Origin: a bacterium
GTDB lineage: Bacteria > Auribacterota > Auribacteria > Auribacterales > Auribacteraceae
Assembly: GCA_018435605.1 (NCBI GenBank)
Contig: JAHDNF010000012.1
Location: forward strand, 1 to 64,000
DNA: 64,000 bases
Direction: 5' to 3'
A program made the position numbers and the translations under genes. The notes beneath the pieces were generated by a model that was not told the origin of the DNA, did not search any database, and saw nothing but the letters and a program-made list of their open reading frames with translations. Numbering within the stretch: the first letter of the stretch is position 1; the number at the start of each line of letters is the position of its first letter. This document shows positions 25,072 through 33,500 of the stretch, piece by piece.

Positions 25072-25242
25072 ATGAATGCTATACAAAGATTTTTCGATTC
25101 GTCGATACGGTCGATTATGTGTTTGGCAGAGCTTCTTGAGGCAAAATGCGGACGACGCCCGCAGGCAGTTCGCGTGATGGTGAGGAGAGATACCGATGAG
25201 CGGTTCAATATATTCCCGGGTAAATTCCCTTGCGGCTTCTGA
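25072..25242 (+). CDS. Possible small protein (56 residues) overlapping the flagellin start
   Basis: ATG with TAGGAA about 9 bases upstream opens a 56-codon frame starting MNAIQRFFDSSIRS and ending at TGA 25240-25242, in a different frame from the flagellin, whose start (25196) it overlaps by 47 bases. The N-terminal half looks like an amphipathic helix and the C-terminal half is Arg-rich. It lies between the sigma-54 promoter and flagellin, so it could be a real coupled protein or just leader sequence. No family recognised. Confidence 0.35.
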   Translation: MNAIQRFFDSSIRSIMCLAELLEAKCGRRPQAVRVMVRRDTDERFNIFPGKFPCGF

Positions 25243-26038
25243 TCATCTGCTGAAGAATCTGAGAAATATCCAAAAAGAGATGTTCAAGCAACAAAGCATA
25301 GCAAGTTCGCTGAAAAAAGTGAACAAGGCATCCGATTCACCCGCGTCATATTATATGATCCGCCAATATGATAAAAGAATCAGCAATTTGAACACTAAGC
25401 AAACTGTATATGAGCAGAGCATAAATTTTTTACAAAAAAATAGCGGTTATCTGGATCAAATAGCGACTATTCTGGCGGATATGAGCGATCTTGCCACTCA
25501 GGCGCTTGACGTAACAGCTACAACAGCGGAAAAGATAGCTATACAAGAGGAGATCAATCAGCTAAGGGAATCTATAGAAGGAACTTTAAGCGGAATCGGC
25601 AGTAAAATATACACAGGGTTTTCTCTTGGCGGTATACGAAATGCGCGCCTCGACGGCACGCAAACCGACAGCGCTAAACCGACTTTAGCCGGGTTGACCC
25701 TTGACGGGCTGAACATCAATGTGACGGGCTCCTCAAGCGATATAAGTAGCTCCATATCCAATCTGGATACGGCATACAACCTGATCCTGAAAGATGAAAG
25801 CAAGCTGGGATCGTATATAAAACGGCTGGGATACGAAAAAGACCTTTTAGAAATAGAACAAACTAATTACGAGTCGAGCCGGAGCGTTTTACAGGATGCA
25901 GACGCAGTACAAACAGAACTTGAGATTTTACGGTTAACAATGGTTCAAAATTCTACAATGTCATTGCTAGCTCAAGCTAATAGTTACTACCAGACGGTGT
26001 TGAGCTTGGTTATCGGTAGTAGCCCTTATTCGTCTTAA
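25196..26038 (+). CDS. Divergent flagellin-family protein
   Basis: 280 residues with flagellin D0/D1 architecture. The N-terminal part (about 1-130) has ASDHLLKNLRNIQKEM, SPASYYMIRQYDKRI, INFLQKNSGYLDQI and DLATQALDVTA. The C-terminal part (about 215-275) has YESSRSVLQDADAVQTELEILRL and SLLAQANSYYQTVLSLV, like the flagellin ending LAQANQxPQxVLxLL. The central variable domain is short. No other flagellar gene is in the window. SD AGGAGA lies 5 bases before the ATG. It could also be a hook-filament (FlgL-like) protein, but the C-terminus favours flagellin. Confidence 0.85.
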   Translation: MSGSIYSRVNSLAASDHLLKNLRNIQKEMFKQQSIASSLKKVNKASDSPASYYMIRQYDKRISNLNTKQTVYEQSINFLQKNSGYLDQIATILADMSDLATQALDVTATTAEKIAIQEEINQLRESIEGTLSGIGSKIYTGFSLGGIRNARLDGTQTDSAKPTLAGLTLDGLNINVTGSSSDISSSISNLDTAYNLILKDESKLGSYIKRLGYEKDLLEIEQTNYESSRSVLQDADAVQTELEILRLTMVQNSTMSLLAQANSYYQTVLSLVIGSSPYSS

Positions 26039-26226
26039 TTAGCCTATGTTTAGATAACATATTTTTGTCGGTACAACATTGCTTCTTACATTTTTATGAG
26101 TCAGATGTTTCCTTCCCCCTCGGATACTTCAGGCATTTCATGTATAAAGCAATGTCATACCAACAATTTTTTTATCTTTTACGGATTATGGTTTATATCA
26201 AACAGTAAATCTTGATCAAGTAACTA

Positions 26227-26475
26227 TCATATTGTTAAGGCTCTGTTCTTCTGCATCAAACAGCCATACTTCTTATCACGGGGCGATTCTGTAAAGATTT
26301 TTAGCCTGTTATTCGCGGTGGACGAGCGTTGTCGAGATCTTATCAAATTGATAGCACCTGCTTCAGGCAAGGTCAAGAATTCGTCGCATATATTTATAAA
26401 TACCGCTTTATTCATGTATTCGTTCAGTTCTCTGAAAAACAATTCCTTTTGATGCTTTTCGTTCATCACCCTCAT
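26227..26475 (-). CDS. Small hypothetical protein with a strong ribosome-binding site
   Basis: An 82-codon frame whose ATG is preceded by GGAAGGAGG at 5 bases, a much better SD than chance frames have. The sequence starts MRVMNEKHQKELFF, is mixed charged/hydrophobic, and has no recognised domain or signal peptide. It stands alone in the 648-base gap between the flagellin and the GlmU-like gene. A CAGACCAT/ATGGTCTG inverted repeat (26533-26540/26553-26560) lies about 60 bases upstream and may be an operator. Confidence 0.5.
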   Translation of the reverse strand: MRVMNEKHQKELFFRELNEYMNKAVFINICDEFLTLPEAGAINLIRSRQRSSTANNRLKIFTESPRDKKYGCLMQKNRALTI

Positions 26476-26532
26476 TTCAGCCTCCTTCCGCCTTCATGGT
26501 CGCATAGGTTCTTTAGGTTTATCTTGGGTAAT

Positions 26533-26560
26533 CAGACCATCGTAATAACAAAATGGTCTG
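26533..26560. repeat. Inverted repeat upstream of the small hypothetical gene
   Basis: CAGACCAT (26533-26540) and ATGGTCTG (26553-26560), 8-base arms and a 12-base centre, no T-tract on either strand. This fits an operator better than a terminator. Confidence 0.35.
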
Positions 26561-26686
26561 AAGTATGTAAGATACCTTAACCGATAAGCGGTTCAGAAAT
26601 TTTTCATGATTTATCGCATTGTAGATTCCCAGCGGCAATTTGAAAATTTGCTAGGATAACTTTTCTGAGGTCAATCTAAAATGATT

Positions 26687-28180
26687 CTACAAATCTCTAA
26701 GCGAATCGAGTCCTTCCGGCAGAGGCCGGCAGTAGCGGATTGCCTGAACGGAACCGTCTTTTTTGATCAAACGTTCGACCCGTTTTTGTTTGAGTATAGA
26801 TTGTTCTATTTCCACACCTTGTTCGACATAGGAGCCGAAAATATAGGTTGTCCCTTTTAGGAGTACATTGTTTTCTATAGTGGTCGGGTACTGGTCGCTT
26901 CCGGTAAGCCTTACGCCGGATTCGATTCGGACATTGTCGCCAATGGATACGTTGCCCCTAACTACCGTCCCCGACAATAACTGGCAATTTACACCTATTG
27001 TGATCTGTTGCTTTTCGTAATTATCCATTGAACAATTCGAACCGATATATGTGTTTGCGTTGATGTAAACCTTTCCCTCAATCTTGGTGTTTTTATCTAT
27101 AACGACACCCCGACTGATATGTACGTCTTTGCCCAGATGGACTCCGGGTCCTATAACTATGTCAACCGCTTCGCTTCGGCTATCCAACTCAAGAATACGT
27201 TCTACAAGGTCGTCGGCGATAAAAAAATCATCGTAATCGTTTATGGTGATAATGTCTTTGAGCGCGTTGTACACCCTTTTTCGGGCTATTGCTTCCATCT
27301 CTTTCAAGACGCTTTTGACGTTGAATCCGAGCGTTTCGTCGTTGGCGCGGGCTTTTGAGATACCTATCTTATAGCCGTTTTTGTTTAAAATACTGACCAG
27401 ATCGGTCAGGTATATTTCTCCCTGAACATTATCCGATTTTATAGCGTTTATATTAGATATCAACGGTTGTGCTTTGAAAGCATATACGCCGGTATTGAAC
27501 TCCGGTATTTCCAGCAGTTGTTCACGGGTAAAGTGATATCTGTGGTCGCGGTGTATGACCGTGTATCCGTTTGTATCGACATTCAAAATATCTTTGAATT
27601 CCATGATTTGAATTACTTCTCCGGTATCCGGCGACTGCTTGCCGGCGCTGTTGATAGAGGGTACGCGGATGACTCTGCCGTAGTAATTGTCTTCCGGATT
27701 GCCCTCATAAGTACCGGTCATGATAACCATATCATAATGGGCGTTGAAAAAATCATCTTTTATTTTACGTACAGTTTCAGCGGTAATCAATCCCATATCT
27801 CCCGGCAGAACGAAAATAACTTCCAACTGTTTTAATATTGAATCAGGGAGTTGTTCGAGAGCTATTTGCACAGCATGGCCTGTTCCTTTTTGGTCTTCCT
27901 GAAATGCAAATACCGTGTTTTGTGTTTCTCCGACTTTTTGAATCACTTCTTTGGCTTTGTTGCCGACCACAATAATTTGATTGTCGGTTTCCAGTCCTTT
28001 TTTTACTGCCTGAGATACCCGTTCCACAGACGGTTTGCCCCATATAGTATGAAGCATTTTTGACGTTTCCGACTTGATTCGTTTGCCGTGTCCTGCGGCA
28101 AGAATTATAGGCAAAATTTCGCAGGTGTTGTCGAACTGCGAACTGTAACGTTTTATGATCTCTTTCATATCTTCGGTCAT
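26687..28180 (-). CDS. glmU: GlmU-type UDP-sugar pyrophosphorylase with an atypical beta-helix domain
   Basis: N-terminal nucleotidyltransferase (about 20-280) with LAAGHGKRIKSETSKMLH, VLPGDMGLI, EFNTGVYAFKA and NVQGEIYLTDLVSIL, all GlmU-like. The C-terminal half is a left-handed beta-helix (IGPGVHLGKDVHIS and following hexapeptides), but the GlmU acetyltransferase signatures (GNFVEIK and the His/Asn around HLSYLGD) are absent. It therefore probably makes UDP-GlcNAc from GlcNAc-1-P but may not acetylate GlcN-1-P. Length 497. The frame is open far upstream; GAGGA before the ATG at 28180 decides the start. glmU precedes prs in Bacilli; here they are 3.8 kb apart. Confidence 0.75.
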   Translation of the reverse strand: MTEDMKEIIKRYSSQFDNTCEILPIILAAGHGKRIKSETSKMLHTIWGKPSVERVSQAVKKGLETDNQIIVVGNKAKEVIQKVGETQNTVFAFQEDQKGTGHAVQIALEQLPDSILKQLEVIFVLPGDMGLITAETVRKIKDDFFNAHYDMVIMTGTYEGNPEDNYYGRVIRVPSINSAGKQSPDTGEVIQIMEFKDILNVDTNGYTVIHRDHRYHFTREQLLEIPEFNTGVYAFKAQPLISNINAIKSDNVQGEIYLTDLVSILNKNGYKIGISKARANDETLGFNVKSVLKEMEAIARKRVYNALKDIITINDYDDFFIADDLVERILELDSRSEAVDIVIGPGVHLGKDVHISRGVVIDKNTKIEGKVYINANTYIGSNCSMDNYEKQQITIGVNCQLLSGTVVRGNVSIGDNVRIESGVRLTGSDQYPTTIENNVLLKGTTYIFGSYVEQGVEIEQSILKQKRVERLIKKDGSVQAIRYCRPLPEGLDSLRDL

Positions 28181-28310
28181 ATAAGGTGTCCTCATGCGGT
28201 TGGTGTGGTTTTTCATTATTAAATCATTATAGCCACATCCTGCGAATGATGGCAAATACATTTTTCCGTTGGAAGCATCCTTCCGATCTGATATCTTTTT
28301 TACAAATAGA

Positions 28311-29219
28311 ATGATTAGGGATACGGATACTGCCATGCATGAAACCTTATATTATATAAAAATTTACGACACGGCGTTCGCTCAAGATGATGTTTGCGCT
28401 TTATTTTTAGAAAAAATCTGCCGTTTATTGCGCCGCTCAGGTGGACGCTTGCACGCATTTTGTATTTTGCCGACACATTGTCATTTGCTTGCCGGTATCG
28501 CGCAAAACACGACAGTGCGTTTTAAAGAGGATATGCAACGCATCCATACAGGAAAAGCCCGATACACTCCGGACTGTCCGCAAATAAAAATTGATTATGC
28601 GGTAGTGGAAAAGAATTTTTATGCGGCGAGAGTATCTTGTTTCATACATGCGTTGCCGGTTCTTACCGGAATATCTAACGATCCGGCTGGCTACAGGTGG
28701 AGCAGTTACTGTGAATACGTCGGCGGATGCGCAAAAAATTGCATAGTAGATCATGATATAATCAAAGCTCAAATTACACGCGGGTATCTGCGGTCGGGTA
28801 ATGCGTACTTTAACTATTATGGATGGTTTATGCGAAATTGTTTTGAGAATTATTCGTCAATGCCGGATGAAAATGGGTGTTCTTGCATAGGAACCAAACG
28901 ATTTGCGCGAATCATAAAATCAGGGAAAGGGCAGAATGTTTCGTCAATGCCTGTCGATAATGGCAGTATATCGCTTGATGCGATTCATTCAGTTGTCGAC
29001 CGCCATATAAATAATCCGCCGGAGATAAAAAGGCTGATTAAAATATATCTGGCACATACGCAAACCACGTTGACCAATAAAAAGATAGGAGCCGGATTCG
29101 GCAATATTTCATCGTCCAGAGTATCTCAGTTGATAAGGCAGGCAGATAAACGCATGCTTAACGATTCGCTATTTGCCGCAATGATAGGAAAACTTGAACG
29201 AGAATTCAAACGGTATTGA
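28311..29219 (+). CDS. REP-associated (Y1/HUH) transposase-like protein, probably inactive or domesticated
   Basis: About 302 residues. The N-terminal Y1_Tnp domain has the HUH motif as LPTHCHLLAG and the usual late motif as GYRWSSYCEYVGG. Where active members have RYIHLNPVRAG, this one reads CFIHALPVLTG, so the catalytic Tyr position appears to be Phe. The C-terminus has a DnaA/KfrA-like HTH (LTNKKIGAGFGNISSSRVSQL). No flanking REP palindromes or terminal repeats are obvious, and the frame is intact, suggesting a kept cellular role. Start uncertain: ATG 28311 or 28335; an upstream TTG at 28269 is unlikely. Confidence 0.8.
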   Translation: MIRDTDTAMHETLYYIKIYDTAFAQDDVCALFLEKICRLLRRSGGRLHAFCILPTHCHLLAGIAQNTTVRFKEDMQRIHTGKARYTPDCPQIKIDYAVVEKNFYAARVSCFIHALPVLTGISNDPAGYRWSSYCEYVGGCAKNCIVDHDIIKAQITRGYLRSGNAYFNYYGWFMRNCFENYSSMPDENGCSCIGTKRFARIIKSGKGQNVSSMPVDNGSISLDAIHSVVDRHINNPPEIKRLIKIYLAHTQTTLTNKKIGAGFGNISSSRVSQLIRQADKRMLNDSLFAAMIGKLEREFKRY

Positions 29220-29249
29220 GTAGCTAATTCGCCTGCAGTATTAATCTGT

Positions 29250-30179
29250 TTATTTCTGATAGATTTTATTTTTGCGCGGATCGATGTGTATAGTTACGTC
29301 TACTACATCTGTGAAATGGGAAAGGAGTTTCTTTTCCACCTGTTTTGCTATGTCATGACCTTCTTTTACGGTAATTTCCGGTTCAACGCTGACGTGCATA
29401 TCGATAAATATTGCGCTGGCATAAAAACGGGCACGAATGTCGTGGACGTCTTCGACACCTTTGATGCCGCAGGCAATTTGCGATACTTCTTTAAGAAATT
29501 CCTCGGACGGGGAAGTGTCGATCATTACTTTAAAAGAATCCCACGCTATGGATTTCCCTACATTTGCAACAAACAATGCTATTAAAAATCCCATAAGCTC
29601 ATCCATGCTGTGCAGTTTAGGCCAGATCACTGCAATGCCGATTCCTATCATTGCGGCTATTGATGAGAAGGCGTCGCTTCGATGATGCCATGCGTTGGCT
29701 ACAAGACTTTTAGACTTCATCTCTTTGCCGGTGCGTATGGTTATCTGAAATAAAGCCTCTTTTACTATGATAGATATAAACGCCATGACTATGGCGATTA
29801 TTCCCGGTGTGGTTTTATCATCATGAAAATAAAATGCCTTCGCGGTTTCGTAAGCCATAGCAAGACTAAAAATAACCAGAATGACTCCGATAATGTGCGC
29901 AACATAATTGTCAACTTTGCCGTGACCGTAGCGGTGGTTACGGTCTTTCGGTTTTGAAGATACTGTGAGCGCAAAATACACTCCGATATCGGTAGCTACG
30001 TCAGATAAAGAGTGCATGGCGTCGGCTATTAGCGCATAACTGTGCCCAACTGTGCCGCCGATAAGTTTCAACACTATCAGAACCAAGTTAGTTACGATAC
30101 TCAGTATAGTAACTTTGATTCCTTTATCGGTGTTTGATGGTGCCACACTAATATTCGGATTTTTTGAAGTAGCCGTCAT
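29250..30179 (-). CDS. Cation diffusion facilitator family transporter
   Basis: Exports divalent metal ions (Zn, Fe, Mn, Cd) in exchange for protons. Six helices in residues 20-215 with the metal sites DAMHSLSDVATD (helix 2) and HHRSDAFSS (helix 5), then a cytoplasmic C-terminal domain (225-300) with HDIRARFYASAIFIDMHVSVEP. 309 residues. SD GAGG is 7 bases before the ATG. Metal specificity cannot be read from this sequence with confidence. Confidence 0.94.
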   Translation of the reverse strand: MTATSKNPNISVAPSNTDKGIKVTILSIVTNLVLIVLKLIGGTVGHSYALIADAMHSLSDVATDIGVYFALTVSSKPKDRNHRYGHGKVDNYVAHIIGVILVIFSLAMAYETAKAFYFHDDKTTPGIIAIVMAFISIIVKEALFQITIRTGKEMKSKSLVANAWHHRSDAFSSIAAMIGIGIAVIWPKLHSMDELMGFLIALFVANVGKSIAWDSFKVMIDTSPSEEFLKEVSQIACGIKGVEDVHDIRARFYASAIFIDMHVSVEPEITVKEGHDIAKQVEKKLLSHFTDVVDVTIHIDPRKNKIYQK

Positions 30180-30382
30180 AAAGATGCCTCATTACATAAA
30201 TAGATTTTTTTCATCTTACAACATTACGTTATAAAAGTTCAAATTTTAATTTTATTCACTGGAAAATTAAGCGTAACTAAAAAATCTAGATTTTTATCAA
30301 AAAATTGATTTTCAGATGATTTTATCAATGGGAGAGTTATGCAATCCTTTAAAAAAAATATTAAAAAATATTTATCACAGGC

Positions 30383-30411
30383 TTGACATTTTGTAAAAAC
30401 CGGTATATATA
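30383..30411 (+). promoter_or_regulatory. Strong sigma-70 promoter of the LamG/PEP-CTERM gene
   Basis: Perfect TTGACA (30383-30388), 17-base spacer, TATATA (30406-30411). Predicted start near 30418 gives a leader of about 155 bases containing a hairpin and T-tract (30472-30506). Confidence 0.7.
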
Positions 30412-30471
30412 TTATTATATACTGAAATTTATGAAATTTGTATAATTTTAACTATGATTTGATTTAAGACC

Positions 30472-30506
30472 GGGGGGTATAACTTAGAGTTATATCTCTT
30501 TTTTTT
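30472..30506 (+). promoter_or_regulatory. Leader element: G6 run, AT-rich hairpin and T8 tract
   Basis: GGGGGG (30472-30477) is followed at once by TATAACT (30478-30484), loop TAG and AGTTATA (30488-30494); G-T and G-C pairs extend the stem. TCTC and eight T follow (30499-30506). It looks like a weak intrinsic terminator in the leader, hence possible attenuation. A similar G6 plus AT hairpin precedes the ECF sigma gene (42850-42884). Confidence 0.5.
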
Positions 30507-30572
30507 GTTTTGAGATTGTTCATAGCTTACACAATGCCTTTAATAAGATATAAACCCAAGGGAGGCTGAACG

Positions 30573-33500
30573 ATGAGAGTACATGCAAAAATGTATCGGT
30601 GTGTTTTTTTGATTGTCTTTTCTGCAGTGTTTGCGTCGAACAAAGCGTATTCAGGGACGGTAGCTGACTGGGATTTCAACGAAACGTTGTCTAGTCAGAC
30701 GTATTATGACAGCACCTCTAATAATAATCATCTGATCCGCGGTTCTTCAGGGGGAAGTGACTCAAGCGATCCTGCGTTTTCATCAGACACGCCTCATCAT
30801 ACTTCGTCCGGCGACTATTCAATAGATTTTGACGGCATCAACGATTACGCATACCGAACAAATACGGCCTCATTAAAACCTACGGGAGAGTTTACTCTGT
30901 CCACTTGGGTTAAAATAGACAGCCTTGACTTTGGAGCGGCTGGAAGCTATGACGCACAGGATATTATGATTTCGAATTTCGGAGCCTATGGCAGTGGCGG
31001 CGGGTATCAGTTGTTGTTCGCTAATGCCGTAAATCCTCAGGTTGTGGTTATGTACCGCAATGGCAGTTATCAAGATAGGGGATTAAGTTACTCTCTGTCC
31101 TCCTTAGGGTTTCAGACAGATACATGGTATCATATAACAGGCACTTACGTTGAATCAGGAAGTAACGCTCTGTTGAAACTTTATGTTGACGGTAAACTAA
31201 TGGCTCAAGATACTTTATCAGGGCAAATATCTTACGACAATACACCGGCTTTTTTTCTAGGTACAAATTATGACATGTCTACAAACGAGCGATATTTGGA
31301 CGGTCATATGGATGAAACTATGGTGTTTAACGATGCCAAAAGCGATACTGCCGTCAGATCTCTAGCTGAAATCGATATCGACTGGGCAGGCGCAGTAAGC
31401 GATGTGGCGTCAAATAAATCCAGATGGTTTGTAGAAAAAATTCCGGGTTATGCCAGCAACGTTACATTGCCCGATTACGGTACTCCTTACACTGTAACCT
31501 TGAATGAGAACTGGGAAATCAATGACCTCGATATTAAAGCCAATGCCAAGGCGTATCTGGGCAATTGCATTCTGACTGTTAATAAAGGCGGTAATATAAG
31601 AGGTACTCTTGAACTGGCCGGTGCAACTTATAACGCCAATCAAAATGTGGGTATGTCCTCAACAGGTTTGATTGTTGGATACGGTATAATTAACCGTGAG
31701 ATTGCCAGCAATACCGGTGTTATCAAAGCGCAAGGGAGCGGACAGCAGTTGACCATATCCCTTACGGGAAACGACAGCGAGGGGACGCTTATAGCCGATC
31801 AGGGTGCGACATTATACATAAGCAATGCCAGTAACATTACCAATAGAGACACAATAACTCTTACTGGCGGCACTTTAAAAGGACATGCATCCAAATTTAT
31901 ATTGAGCAATTCCAGCTCGTCTCAAGTAATTTCCGGGTACGGAACTATAGAAAACTATTATGTCGATGTGGGGACTGGAACATTGACCGCCAGCGGTAGC
32001 GGAAAAACCTTAACTTTGAATGAAGGTTTCTCAGGTGGAACGTCCTCAGGGACAATAAATGTCCAATCGGGAGCTACGCTGAACGTCCTTCAACCATGGA
32101 CAAATTATTCTGCAGTAATAAATATGGCCGGCGGGTCGATTACCGGTTCGCTAATGTCTCAAAATAACGGAATATCCGGCTCCGGACTTCAGGCGCTAAG
32201 CGGAACAAACAGTATTCAAACTATAAGTTTCTCTTCGGGTAGCGTAAATGTCATAGCCAACAACGCTACTTTGAAAATCACCCAAACGGCTACGTTAAAC
32301 AATGCAACTATAACAAAAGGCGGGTCTGCAGGCAATTTCAATGTAGATACGAACGCAACCGTTCAGGGATACGGCACTATAAATCCCGATATGGTCAACA
32401 ACGGATATCTGATCGCCAATTCCAGCGGAAAAACTTTGACTCTCAACGGTACTCTCGGGGTAGCCTCAACCCGATCTGCCTATGCTACTAACGGGGCAAC
32501 ACTGACTATGACCAACACAGTAAACAATCAAGGATATATATACGCCAATACCGGCAGTTTTGTGAATATAAACAATTCTTTGACAAATACTGCTAATGTA
32601 TACGCAAACGGCGGCACGTTGAATATCGGGTCGGCTATATACAACAGAAGCAATATTTTCGCTAATACAGGGTCGGTAAATATTACGGGCACAATAAAAG
32701 CCGGCGTAGCTGAAACAGGCGATTTTTATGTCAATAACGGAAACATGGATATATCATCAGGCGCAATAGAAACCGGTGCGAGAAATACGTTTACCGCATA
32801 TAGCGGAGGCTCTATAACCCTTCCTGCAAATTTTTCTACCGCTACATTGTACAATACCGAAGGCATTAAACCTCAAGGCGGTACAATAACGCTCAATTCC
32901 GGACAGACTTTGACCAACGTAGCCGGTAAAACAATAAAAGGTTACGGCACATTGCTGTCAAGCGGACGGTATTTGAATAACTATGGAATTATTGAAGGAT
33001 ACGCAGGAGTATTGGATGTTTACGGAAACATACGAAATGATTCGATCATGTCTGCCGGCGAATTGAGCAAATTGACTATACACGAATTATTGAGGATCAC
33101 TAATACCGGTGTTGTATCTGCCGCAAACGGAGGAGAAATCAACATAAACGGAAAACTGGAGCATGAAGGTTTAATAAGCAGTTCCGGTGATACTTCTTTA
33201 GTTTTTATAGATGATATTCAGCCTACGGGAGCAGGCAGGTTCATTGCGGAAAAAGGCGGTAAAATATTGTTTAACGATGGGTTTACAAATAAAACTCTCG
33301 ATAATAAAAATTCCCTTCAAATCGCCGGCGGCATTATAGCTGTAAAAAACAGCACAATGACCAATGAAACCGGGCACGTTATTTCAGGACACGGCAGTTT
33401 GCTCGATAAAGACGATACTTTAATCAACAAAGGAGATGTCTGCTCATCCGGCGGGTTGTTAGCAATTAACGGCACTGTTTTAAACCAAGGAAATATTTAC

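Noticed and set aside
26076-26155. ACATTGCTT/AAGCAATGT inverted repeat after the flagellin gene
   Set aside because: The arms are 62 bases apart with no T-tract; too weak for a terminator call.
28181-28336. Upstream extension of the GlmU-like gene by 52 codons
   Set aside because: Not part of the family, contains no SD, and overlaps the 5' region of the transposase-like gene; GAGGA before 28180 marks the start.
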